The position numbers and the translations under genes are program-made. Source: CAZVCG01 sp964626265 (GTDB lineage Bacteria; Pseudomonadota; Alphaproteobacteria; UBA9219). Taken from it: 56,869 nucleotides of DNA. Where the stretch lies: contig CAZVCG010000008.1 in the NCBI GenBank assembly GCA_964626265.1, forward strand, positions 1 through 56,869. The letters are read 5' to 3'. Below the pieces are notes generated by a model. That model made no database searches, was not told the DNA's origin, and worked only from the letters and a program-made list of their open reading frames with translations. Shown here piece by piece: positions 43,505 through 50,452 of this stretch. The number at the start of each line of letters is the position of its first letter. The stretch's first letter is position 1.

Positions 43505-44762
43505 ATGAGGCGCGGGAATGCCTTTGTCGATCTGGGGTGGCCAGACTTGGCAGGCCCGCCGTCAGTTCTTCCCAATCGCGCATATAGTCGCGCGTTATGG
43601 GTAGGGTATCGAGCTTTTTGGCGAACTGAACCTGAAACACCATGAGATGTCCTGAACGGAAACTCATTTCGCAGCCTGAAAGATAAAACTCCCACTTGCG
43701 ACAGAAGCGTTCGTCGTAAATTCGCGCGGCTTCGTCGCGTCGAGCCTGAAACCGCTGAAACCAGTTTTTCAGCGTTTCGGCGTAATGCAGGCGCAGGATT
43801 TCAACGTCGGTTACGAAGAGCCCGGATTTTTCTATGGACTGCAAAACGTCCGACAGGCGCGGGATTTCACCGCCGGGAAAGATGTGTTTGCGGATGAAAG
43901 GATTGACAGTAGCGCAGTCGTCGAAATGTCCAATGGAGTGCAAGAGGCCGATGCCGTCATCGGCCAGAAGATCGCACATTTTTCGGAAAAACGCATCGTA
44001 ATTCCTGGCGCCGACGTGTTCGAACATGCCTACGGATACGATGCGGTCGTATGGCCCTTTTTCCAGCCTGTAATCGCGAAGCGCGAACTGGCAACGTTTC
44101 GACAAACCTGCGGCCTGGGCGCGTTGCTGGCTGACCGTCAACTGTTCATGACTGAGAGTGATGCCGTTGACGTGGCATGCGCTTTCGCGCGCCAGATAGA
44201 GCCCCATACCGCCCCATCCGGAACCTATATCGAGCACGGAAAGGCCGGGTTTCGTCAGATATAGTTTTGACGCTATGTGACGCTTTTTATCGAGTTGCGC
44301 CTGTTCAAGCGAGGCGTTAGGGCTGACGAAATAGGCGCAGGAATATTGGCGGTCGGCGTCGAGGAATAGCTCGTAAATCCGCGGGTCAATATCGTAATGA
44401 TAGGCGATGTTTTTACGTGCCAATTTTAGCGGGTTGAGCACGGCAAGGTGTTTTAGCCAACGTGAAATGGCTTCAAAAAACTGAAAAAACTTGCGGCCTT
44501 TGAGGTTGTGATAGTTCAGCGCGACGATGTGCATGAAATCGCGCAGCGTGCCTTCCTCGATCGTAAGAAGGCCATCCATATAAGCCTCGCCCACGCGTAA
44601 TTGCGGATAAAAGCCGAGCGTCCATTCGAGTGATTTGCGGTGAAGCTTGATCGTTGCGCGCGGGACGCCGCCGTTGCCGTATGCGTATATTTTCCCATCA
44701 GCCGTTACAAGCTGAAGGGCGCCTTGGCGTATCATCGACTTGAGCAAGTACCGGAACAACAC
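43503..44762 (-). CDS. cfa: Cyclopropane-fatty-acyl-phospholipid synthase
   Basis: A 419-residue SAM-dependent enzyme adding methylene across double bonds of membrane phospholipid acyl chains. The SAM-binding motif is VLDIGSGWGGMGLYLA near residue 195; other family marks are the AHYDID-like IAYHYDIDPRIYELFL near residue 118, YSCAYF near residue 140, VGMFEHVGARNYDAFF near residue 268 and KHIFPGGEIP near residue 310. An N-terminal domain of about 100 residues precedes. Cfa usually protects membranes in stationary phase and acid stress. Confidence 0.93.
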   Translation of the reverse strand: MLFRYLLKSMIRQGALQLVTADGKIYAYGNGGVPRATIKLHRKSLEWTLGFYPQLRVGEAYMDGLLTIEEGTLRDFMHIVALNYHNLKGRKFFQFFEAISRWLKHLAVLNPLKLARKNIAYHYDIDPRIYELFLDADRQYSCAYFVSPNASLEQAQLDKKRHIASKLYLTKPGLSVLDIGSGWGGMGLYLARESACHVNGITLSHEQLTVSQQRAQAAGLSKRCQFALRDYRLEKGPYDRIVSVGMFEHVGARNYDAFFRKMCDLLADDGIGLLHSIGHFDDCATVNPFIRKHIFPGGEIPRLSDVLQSIEKSGLFVTDVEILRLHYAETLKNWFQRFQARRDEAARIYDERFCRKWEFYLSGCEMSFRSGHLMVFQVQFAKKLDTLPITRDYMRDWEELTAGLPSLATPDRQRHSRAS

Positions 44763-44861
44763 GACCTTTGCTCCTTTACTGCGTAAACGATCATAATAAC
44801 GGAAAATGCGGCGGAAATGGAGTCCTTTGACTTAGCGGGGGATTTTGAGAAAGATAACGAG

Positions 44862-45194
44862 ATGAGCGACGAATTCGAAGGGTTGATAAGCCGTTACGCA
44901 AATGGCGTCAGGTTGAACGTGAAGGCGAAACCGGGCGCATCGCGGCCGCGCGCGCCGAAGGTCGTGCCGCTGGCCGAAGGCGGACGCGCCGTTGAAATTG
45001 CCGTAGCCGCACCGCCTGAGGACGGTAAGGCAAACAAGGCGATAGTGGAAGCTTTGGCCTCTCATATAGGGATCAAAAAGGGGGCGCTGAGCGTCAAAAC
45101 CGGGGCATCGGGGAGGCTTAAAATCATCGAGATTGAGGGCGATCCTGAGGGGCAGTTTGAGAGGGTTTCCGCGTGGTTAAAAACGCTCATGTAG
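44862..45194 (+). CDS. DUF167 (YggU-like) protein
   Basis: A small protein of about 110 residues. The core VRLNVKAKPGASRPR, then VAVAAPPEDGKANKAIVEAL (here IAVAAPPEDGKANKA) and GASGRLKIIEIEGDP are typical of DUF167. The family has a known fold but no firm function. The frame is open back to an ATG at 44817; I choose 44862 because family members start about there, though no strong Shine-Dalgarno decides it. Confidence 0.85.
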   Translation: MSDEFEGLISRYANGVRLNVKAKPGASRPRAPKVVPLAEGGRAVEIAVAAPPEDGKANKAIVEALASHIGIKKGALSVKTGASGRLKIIEIEGDPEGQFERVSAWLKTLM

Positions 45195-45196
45195 CG

Positions 45197-45296
45197 CCCC
45201 GAAAATGAGCCTGAATGAACCCCGAAAATGCCAAAATCCTCCCTCAAATGCCCAGTAAAATGCCAAAATCTTCCCTCAAACAACCCGGAAAATGCC
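45197..45296. repeat. Short tandem repeats after the DUF167 gene
   Basis: A 25-base unit AAAATGCCAAAATC(C/T)TCCCTCAAA occurs at 45225 and again 32 bases on at 45257, differing at two positions; shorter CCCCGAAAATG pieces flank it at 45197, 45220 and 45285. No product is encoded. Confidence 0.7.
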
Positions 45297-45492
45297 TAAA
45301 AGCGTGGCGTAGGCGCGATTGTGGCGGATATAGGGTTCAGACGAGGCCAAAAGAACAGCTAACCGCATGATAAATAACGCTAATGGTTTGCCGCCCTTGT
45401 GATGAAAGTATAATTTTAACCCCAATCATGTTATAGTTTCGGGCACACATATATTAAACGGTTAATTTTACGAAAACGACTTTTGATACCCT

Positions 45493-47103
45493 ATGAACCA
45501 TTATGTAGACTCATCAAAACGTGGACGGTCGCGCGGCAGCAAACTGCTTGAAGGCGCGTTTTGGGCCGCTGCGCTTACCGTTTGTTACAAGCTTGGGCCG
45601 GATGCGATTGATTATTGGCAAGAGAAGCTCGACGCTTACTTTTCATCTTCTCCTTTTACGGTAACGCATCAGACTGAGTCTTTAGGTCATGACGCGGAAA
45701 ACTTCTCCAAGCAAGTCATCGTAAAGGAGGAGAAAGAAAAATTTCCTCCATTGCCGGAACCGACGACCGAACAATTGGTGAAAGGATTCGAAAACGTTAA
45801 ATGCGCTCTTGAAAAAGGCGGCGCATCCATGCTGCGTTTGGTTCATAAAACGGCGGGGCAAGCAGGTCTCGATCCTGAAGAATATTGCGCCCTGATGATT
45901 ACGGAATCGGCCTTGCGGAACGTGGGGAACGAATTCACGACGGCGGAAAACGTTTCGCAAAACACCGAGGCGAACAGGATAGACAACACGGCGCGGCACG
46001 GCAAAAAGTGCTTGAAGGACATCGAAGAAAACGACAAGAAAGCGGCGGCGTTATTGCGCCGCATTTCTCCATATATTTATTTGAGCGAGGGAGACAAGGG
46101 CGCTATCGTTCTCGACGAAAAAGGCTATAACAATTTGTGCGAAACCGAACGGCAAGCGGTTTTTCGCAAGCATCCTCTTCCCGTGCTTAAGGCGAAAGCC
46201 AGCGCGAAAGAGCGGAAAGCCCACGAAACAGCCTGCAAGAAGGCGCAAAATCTTCGTTTAAAAGCGCTTGAGCCTTATGCTGCCGTGCATAAGGAGTTGA
46301 AACAGCTTGTCTTCGATCTGAACAACAGCAGTTATGTGGCTCTCAGGTTATCCGCCGAGGATTTGGCGTTGAAGTTGGGCAAGCTGAAAGCGCTGATCGC
46401 TGAAAAGAACCCCGAAGGCCGCGCCGCTCAATTGTTGGCCAAGTTCGGGGACGGTTTTCTTTATAAGGTCATCCACAACGGCGGTTATTCAAACGCAATA
46501 CGGGCCTGCCTCGTACGTTACGATACACCTTTACTGGATGTGCTTACGGGACCGGAAAAACCCGATGCTCCTGGGATGTCGGCTGAAGCCAAAGCGGCAA
46601 AAGTTCAAGCGCGATTGGCTAAAATTGAAAAAGCCAAACAAACGATGGCCAATAACAAATGGCCGAAAGGCATGACGGCCGGCCAGTTTCTCGACAGCAA
46701 AGCCCTACAAATGTTTTGTGAACGGAACGGGTACAACGTGTATAACGATCCGGCTTCGTTTCAGGCTTATTTGCGAGAAGCCGACAAGATTTTTCAGACA
46801 AAAAGAGCCGTTAAAGGAAGCCAGAACGCGTCTTTAATTCAGTCAGGCGCGCCGGAGGCTTCACTGGCGCCAACAGAGAAGCTACCTAATGAAAGAGCAG
46901 TCGTTGCGTCAACGCAAACGCCAAAGATAAATTCTGCGAGCGAAAAAACAGCGCAGAAACCGCCGAAGGCGCCGACCCCTGCGGAGTTGCGCGCGGCGGC
47001 TGAAGTCAGCACGCAAAAGATCCCGAAAGCCAACGTGAAACGCTCGCCGCCCAATAATATGATATTCTATAAGTCCAGACGGTTAGATCTCGTCAAAAAC
47101 TGA
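45493..47103 (+). CDS. Membrane-anchored protein of unknown function with a lysozyme-like motif
   Basis: A 536-residue lysine/alanine-rich protein not assignable to a named family. A single hydrophobic segment (about 18-33, GAFWAAALTVCY) follows a basic N-terminus, suggesting an inner-membrane anchor. Near residue 125 the stretch AGLDPEEYCALMITESALRN resembles the helix of lytic transglycosylases around their catalytic Glu (here Glu138), but the later GLMQ-type motifs are not visible. The middle is helical and charged; the last 120 residues are Pro/Ala/Lys-rich and disordered. It is monocistronic, with an AT-rich promoter region ahead and a terminator behind. Confidence 0.6.
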   Translation: MNHYVDSSKRGRSRGSKLLEGAFWAAALTVCYKLGPDAIDYWQEKLDAYFSSSPFTVTHQTESLGHDAENFSKQVIVKEEKEKFPPLPEPTTEQLVKGFENVKCALEKGGASMLRLVHKTAGQAGLDPEEYCALMITESALRNVGNEFTTAENVSQNTEANRIDNTARHGKKCLKDIEENDKKAAALLRRISPYIYLSEGDKGAIVLDEKGYNNLCETERQAVFRKHPLPVLKAKASAKERKAHETACKKAQNLRLKALEPYAAVHKELKQLVFDLNNSSYVALRLSAEDLALKLGKLKALIAEKNPEGRAAQLLAKFGDGFLYKVIHNGGYSNAIRACLVRYDTPLLDVLTGPEKPDAPGMSAEAKAAKVQARLAKIEKAKQTMANNKWPKGMTAGQFLDSKALQMFCERNGYNVYNDPASFQAYLREADKIFQTKRAVKGSQNASLIQSGAPEASLAPTEKLPNERAVVASTQTPKINSASEKTAQKPPKAPTPAELRAAAEVSTQKIPKANVKRSPPNNMIFYKSRRLDLVKN

Positions 47104-47164
47104 CGATCCATACTTTAGAATCTTTCCAAACTATCCTGAATCGGGTATAGTGATGGCGCCGGTA

Positions 47165-47199
47165 GGGCCTTCGGCTATAATGCTGAAGGCTCTTTTTTT
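47165..47199 (+). terminator. Rho-independent terminator
   Basis: GGGCCTTCGG (47165-47174) pairs with CTGAAGGCTC (47183-47192) over ten pairs, two of them G-T, followed by seven T. It ends the transcript of the lysozyme-motif gene. Confidence 0.85.
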
Positions 47200-47234
47200 C
47201 GGCAATTCAGACCGAACAACAAGGAGGCTTAATC

Positions 47235-47774
47235 ATGTTAGGCGTTGGGCAAAAGTTTCCGTCCTTCAATCTCAAGGGCGTGGTGTCATCGAAAATTGAT
47301 TCCGCCTTTAAGGAAATCAACAACACCATGTGCAAAGAAAAGTGGATGGTCGTTTTCTTTTGGCCCAAGGACTTTACGTTTGTTTGCCCCACGGAAATCG
47401 CCGAGTTCGGCCAGAGATACCCTGAGTTCCAGAAGCGTTGCGCCGATGTTTTAGGAGTCAGCACTGATACGGAGTTCGTGCATTTGGCATGGCGCCAGAA
47501 CAAAAGGGAATTGAATGAACTGCCTTTTCCTATGTTAGCTGACATTAAGCGCGAACTTTCCATGGCGCTTGGCATCGTTGATCCGGAAGAGGGCGTGGCG
47601 CAACGCGCGACGTATATAGTCGATCCCAAAGGCATAATCCGTTTCGTGATGGTGACCGATCTGAACGTCGGGCGAAACGTCGATGAGGTGTTGCGCGTGC
47701 TCGATGCGTTGCAGACAGGTGGGCTAACGCCTTGTAATTGGCAGCCGGGGGAGAAGACGTTACAGGTGGGGTGA
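47235..47774 (+). CDS. Peroxiredoxin (AhpC/Prx type)
   Basis: A 179-residue thiol peroxidase. The peroxidatic Cys is in DFTFVCPTEIAEF near residue 50 with the usual Pro-Thr; the resolving Cys is in GGLTPCNWQPG near the C-terminus, so it is a 2-Cys enzyme. Arg of the active site is in YIVDPKGIIRFV-type strand. AAGGAGG stands 11 bases before the ATG. It reduces hydrogen peroxide or alkyl peroxides; the electron donor is not encoded nearby. Confidence 0.9.
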   Translation: MLGVGQKFPSFNLKGVVSSKIDSAFKEINNTMCKEKWMVVFFWPKDFTFVCPTEIAEFGQRYPEFQKRCADVLGVSTDTEFVHLAWRQNKRELNELPFPMLADIKRELSMALGIVDPEEGVAQRATYIVDPKGIIRFVMVTDLNVGRNVDEVLRVLDALQTGGLTPCNWQPGEKTLQVG

Positions 47775-48283
47775 ACGATATATGGTGGCGCGGGGATGGA
47801 GTCCCGTCTTTCGCCGGCGCAAGGTCCGCACTGTTGCTGTGTCATTCCGGGGCGTCTGTCACTCACGCGCAAGAATATCGTGAAAAATATATGAAGGGTA
47901 GCGTGTCGAGTGAGTGACAGACGAACCCGGAATCCCGTTTGTTTAAATTTCAGCCGCACGCATTCGAACCAAACGGGATTCCGCATCGTCGCGCTCGCCT
48001 ATGAGGCTCGCGCTCGTGCGGAATGACGGTCCTTTATTGTCGAAGGCATCCCCCGTGTATAAAAGCGCTATGCGCATGAGTTTCAATTGCTCAATCTGAA
48101 AAACATCAACGATTACGTTTCGCACTGCAGCAGCGTGTTGCAACGCACAATAGAAAATTGCTTCATTTGATATGGTTTTGGAATATTTTTTCTTGTACTT
48201 CGCCGCTACTTCCTTATCGTTGTGATTCCTACCTTCGCAAAAAAATAAAACATCAACGACGATAACATCAGGGAGAAAGCGCA
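47775..48283. other. Intergenic region between peroxiredoxin and transporter genes
   Basis: About 510 bases without a credible gene. The left and middle part is a nested palindrome (47841-48027). The right part (48028-48283) is AT-leaning and should hold the promoter of the transporter gene; AGGGAG lies 8 bases before its ATG. The open minus-strand frame here is a by-product of the repeats. Confidence 0.7.
47841..48027. repeat. Nested palindromic element with GTCATTCCG ends
   Basis: Terminal inverted repeats GTCATTCCG (47841) and CGGAATGAC (48019). Inside are a stem CGTCTGTCACTCAC (47853) / GTGAGTGACAGACG (47910), extended by ATTCCGGG / CCCGGAAT; a perfect 14-base stem CGGAATCCCGTTTG (47928) / CAAACGGGATTCCG (47970); and a GCGCTCGCC / GGCTCGCGC stem (about 47990-48013). 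Likely a nonautonomous repetitive element. Confidence 0.8.
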
Positions 48284-49591
48284 ATGAATAAAACTACGCA
48301 TCTGCCTACCGTCCGAAGCTTGTTCGGCTTGCCCGTCAAGTATGGCCGGTGTGGGTTCGTTCTGGTCGGCATGATCATGAACATCTGCATGGGCACTGTT
48401 TATGCCTGGAGTATTTTCCGTAAACCTATAACAACGCTTTTTTCCCAAGGCGACGTCAAAATCACGGCCATGCAGACGTTGTGGCCGTTCATGCTCTTTT
48501 TGGGCGTCTTCACAGTGTTCATGCCGATCTCCGGCAAGCTCGTGCAGAAATACAGCCCGCGCGTTCTATGCCTTATTGGCAGCGTTTTTGTCGGTGTGGG
48601 TTGGATCATGTCCAGCTATGCGACCAGCATTGAATATCTTTATGTCACCTATGGCGTGATCGCCGGTATCGGCGTAGGTATTGTTTATGGCTTGCCGATT
48701 GCCGTTGTCGCGCGTTGGTTCCCGGACCGTAAGGGTTTGGCTGTCGGTGTCACCGTTCTTGGTTTTGGTGTTTCGGCGCTCGTTACCGCGCCAATCGCGC
48801 AATACCTCATTCAAAGCCAGGGCGTTTTGCAATCGTTCTATACGCTTGGCGCGGCTTTTACCGTGGCACTCGTGGCGTTGTCGCTGACGCTCAAGTTTCC
48901 CCCTGCCGGCTGGCAACCAGCCGGATGGCATGGGGCCGCCGCCGCCGCCCATCAGCATAACTACACGCCCCGTGAGATGTTGACGTCGAAATCCGGTTTT
49001 GGCTTGTGGTTGTGCTTCATCATCGGCTCCGTGGCGGGCCTGATGGCCATCGGCATATCGAGCAACGTGGCGCAGGAAATCATCAAGCTTGACGCGACTA
49101 CGGCGACGGCTCTGGTGTCGCTGTTCGCGGTGTTTAACGGCGGTGGTCGGCCAATCTTCGGCTGGCTGACCGACAAGTTGAAGCCAGCTAAAGCGGCGGC
49201 GTTGTCGCTTAGCCTCGTCGTTCTTGCCTCCGCGGCCATGTTGATGTTCGCGGGCGAGGGCACGGTAGCCGTTTACGTCATCAGCTTCTGCGCGTTCTGG
49301 ATGGGACTTGGATCATGGCTTGCGATCGCGCCTACGGCTACTTTGACGTTCTTCGGCGCCAAGAACTATGCGCCGAACTATGGCTGGATGTTCTCGGGCT
49401 ATGGCGTCGGCGCGATCGTGGCGGGTCTTGTCGCCGGCAATGCCAAGGACGTGTTCGGCAGCTATATGTACGGCTTTTGGGTTTCCGGCGGCCTTGCGGC
49501 TCTCGGCATTGTGTTGGCGCTCACCATGATGAAGAAACCGAAGGAAAAGCGCGTTGCGGATTCGGCCGCACACTATAAAAAAGCGGCGTAA
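48284..49591 (+). CDS. OFA-family major facilitator transporter
   Basis: A 435-residue transporter with 12 predicted membrane helices and a central loop with His-rich HGAAAAAHQHNY. The opening MNICMGTVYAWSIFRKP matches the oxalate/formate antiporter (OFA) family; MFS loop motifs include VVARWFPDRKGLAVG near residue 140 and NGGGRPIFGWLTDKLKP near residue 285. OFA members move small carboxylates such as oxalate, formate, lactate or pyruvate; the substrate here is unknown. Monocistronic with its own terminator. Confidence 0.87.
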   Translation: MNKTTHLPTVRSLFGLPVKYGRCGFVLVGMIMNICMGTVYAWSIFRKPITTLFSQGDVKITAMQTLWPFMLFLGVFTVFMPISGKLVQKYSPRVLCLIGSVFVGVGWIMSSYATSIEYLYVTYGVIAGIGVGIVYGLPIAVVARWFPDRKGLAVGVTVLGFGVSALVTAPIAQYLIQSQGVLQSFYTLGAAFTVALVALSLTLKFPPAGWQPAGWHGAAAAAHQHNYTPREMLTSKSGFGLWLCFIIGSVAGLMAIGISSNVAQEIIKLDATTATALVSLFAVFNGGGRPIFGWLTDKLKPAKAAALSLSLVVLASAAMLMFAGEGTVAVYVISFCAFWMGLGSWLAIAPTATLTFFGAKNYAPNYGWMFSGYGVGAIVAGLVAGNAKDVFGSYMYGFWVSGGLAALGIVLALTMMKKPKEKRVADSAAHYKKAA

Positions 49592-49613
49592 GTAACGTTG
49601 ATCAATACTCACT

Positions 49614-49642
49614 CCCCCGGGTCGCAAGGTCCGGGGGTTTTT
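49614..49642 (+). terminator. Rho-independent terminator after the OFA transporter
   Basis: CCCCCGG (49614-49620), ten-base loop, CCGGGGG (49631-49637), then five T. Confidence 0.9.
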
Positions 49643-49645
49643 CAT

Positions 49646-49666
49646 TGGTGCACCCGACAGGAATTG
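49646..49666. repeat. Partial copy of the tRNA-Arg 3' end
   Basis: TGGTGCACCCGACAGGAATTG matches 19 of 21 bases of the 3' end of the tRNA-Arg gene (49786-49806), in the same orientation and 140 bases away. Similarity stops at the T loop. It may be an attachment-site relic of an element integrated at the tRNA. Confidence 0.75.
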
Positions 49667-49684
49667 TGAGTTGATTTCATACAG

Positions 49685-49783
49685 TCCGCCTTCGCCATCC
49701 CGCTACGCCCTACAGGCTACGCAGGACAAAAGGCTTCGGCGGACATAAGATTTTCTATGCGTGCTTTGCGCGCAAGAAAACCT
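49685..49783. repeat. Composite palindromic element, copy 4
   Basis: TCCGCC (49685) / GGCGGA (49738) flank a segment with two CTACGC-type units, followed by AGATTTTC (49748) / GAAAACCT (49776) arms around an inner stem TGCGTGC-ttt-GCGCGCA (49758-49774). The order is that of copy 3 inverted. It fills the space between the tRNA copy and the tRNA itself. Confidence 0.73.
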
Positions 49784-49785
49784 AA

Positions 49786-49862
49786 TGGTGCGCCCGACAG
49801 GATTTGAACCTGTGACCCCAGGTTTAGGAAACCTGTGCTCTATCCAGCTGAGCTACGGGCGC
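49786..49862 (-). tRNA. tRNA-Arg (anticodon CCT)
   Basis: A 77-base cloverleaf read leftward: acceptor GCGCCCG / CGGGCGC, D arm GCTC-agctggata-GAGC, anticodon stem CAGGT/ACCTG with loop TTCCTAA (anticodon CCT, reads AGG), T arm ACAGG-TTCAAAT-CCTGT, discriminator A and an encoded CCA. Confidence 0.96.
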
Positions 49863-50452
49863 GCTTGGCCGCCTCAAGAATAACTCCATGAAACCAAGGC
49901 TATTGTGGCTGCAGAGGCAGACTATTACACGCTTCGTAAAATGACAAATTTGTCGTTCGACTACGCCGTTCCGGGCAAAAATGCGGCAAATTTGTGAAGC
50001 GGTATAACAAAGGCCTGTTGATAACTGCATCAAAAGAAGCATCGTAATATTACGAATTATTTTATGACGCGGCCAATGGGCGGATGTGGATTAGAATATT
50101 TTTTGTTTCAGAAGGTTCCTGATGAGCTAGATCGTTTCACAATTATAACAAAATAAAAATTTGTTTCATTCTAAAAAAACGAAAAACGAATTTTTCCGAT
50201 AACGATCAAACTCGTTTCTTGCGCGCGAAAATTTTTCGAAATGCCATTTTCATGTCCAATTGACGCCACGTTTAACGAGGATTTTGTGGCTCAACAAATC
50301 TTTCTTTCACCTAACTCCCTCAGACATCACCTCTCCACCACTCAACGTTCTTCAACAACAACTTTAACCAAGGTTTTTTGCGTCGATACCCTGTTGTTCG
50401 TTCTTTGTAACTGATCATTTTGCGGAAACGATAGCGGAAAACGATATTCAGG
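49863..50452. other. 590-base intergenic region, AT-rich
   Basis: No gene or RNA recognised. It divides the leftward tRNA from the rightward large secreted protein. Around 50170-50240 there are A/T runs with small inverted repeats (CGAAAATTTTTCG). It may contain the promoter of the downstream gene, but I see no clear -35/-10 pair. Confidence 0.6.

Noticed and set aside
45197..45296. CRISPR-like array after the DUF167 gene
   Set aside because: Only two full repeat units 32 bases apart with a 7-base spacer between them, no cas genes; ordinary tandem repeat.
47207..47986. 259-codon minus-strand open frame over the peroxiredoxin
   Set aside because: It overlaps a certain peroxiredoxin gene and the palindromic element; the translation has no recognisable domain.
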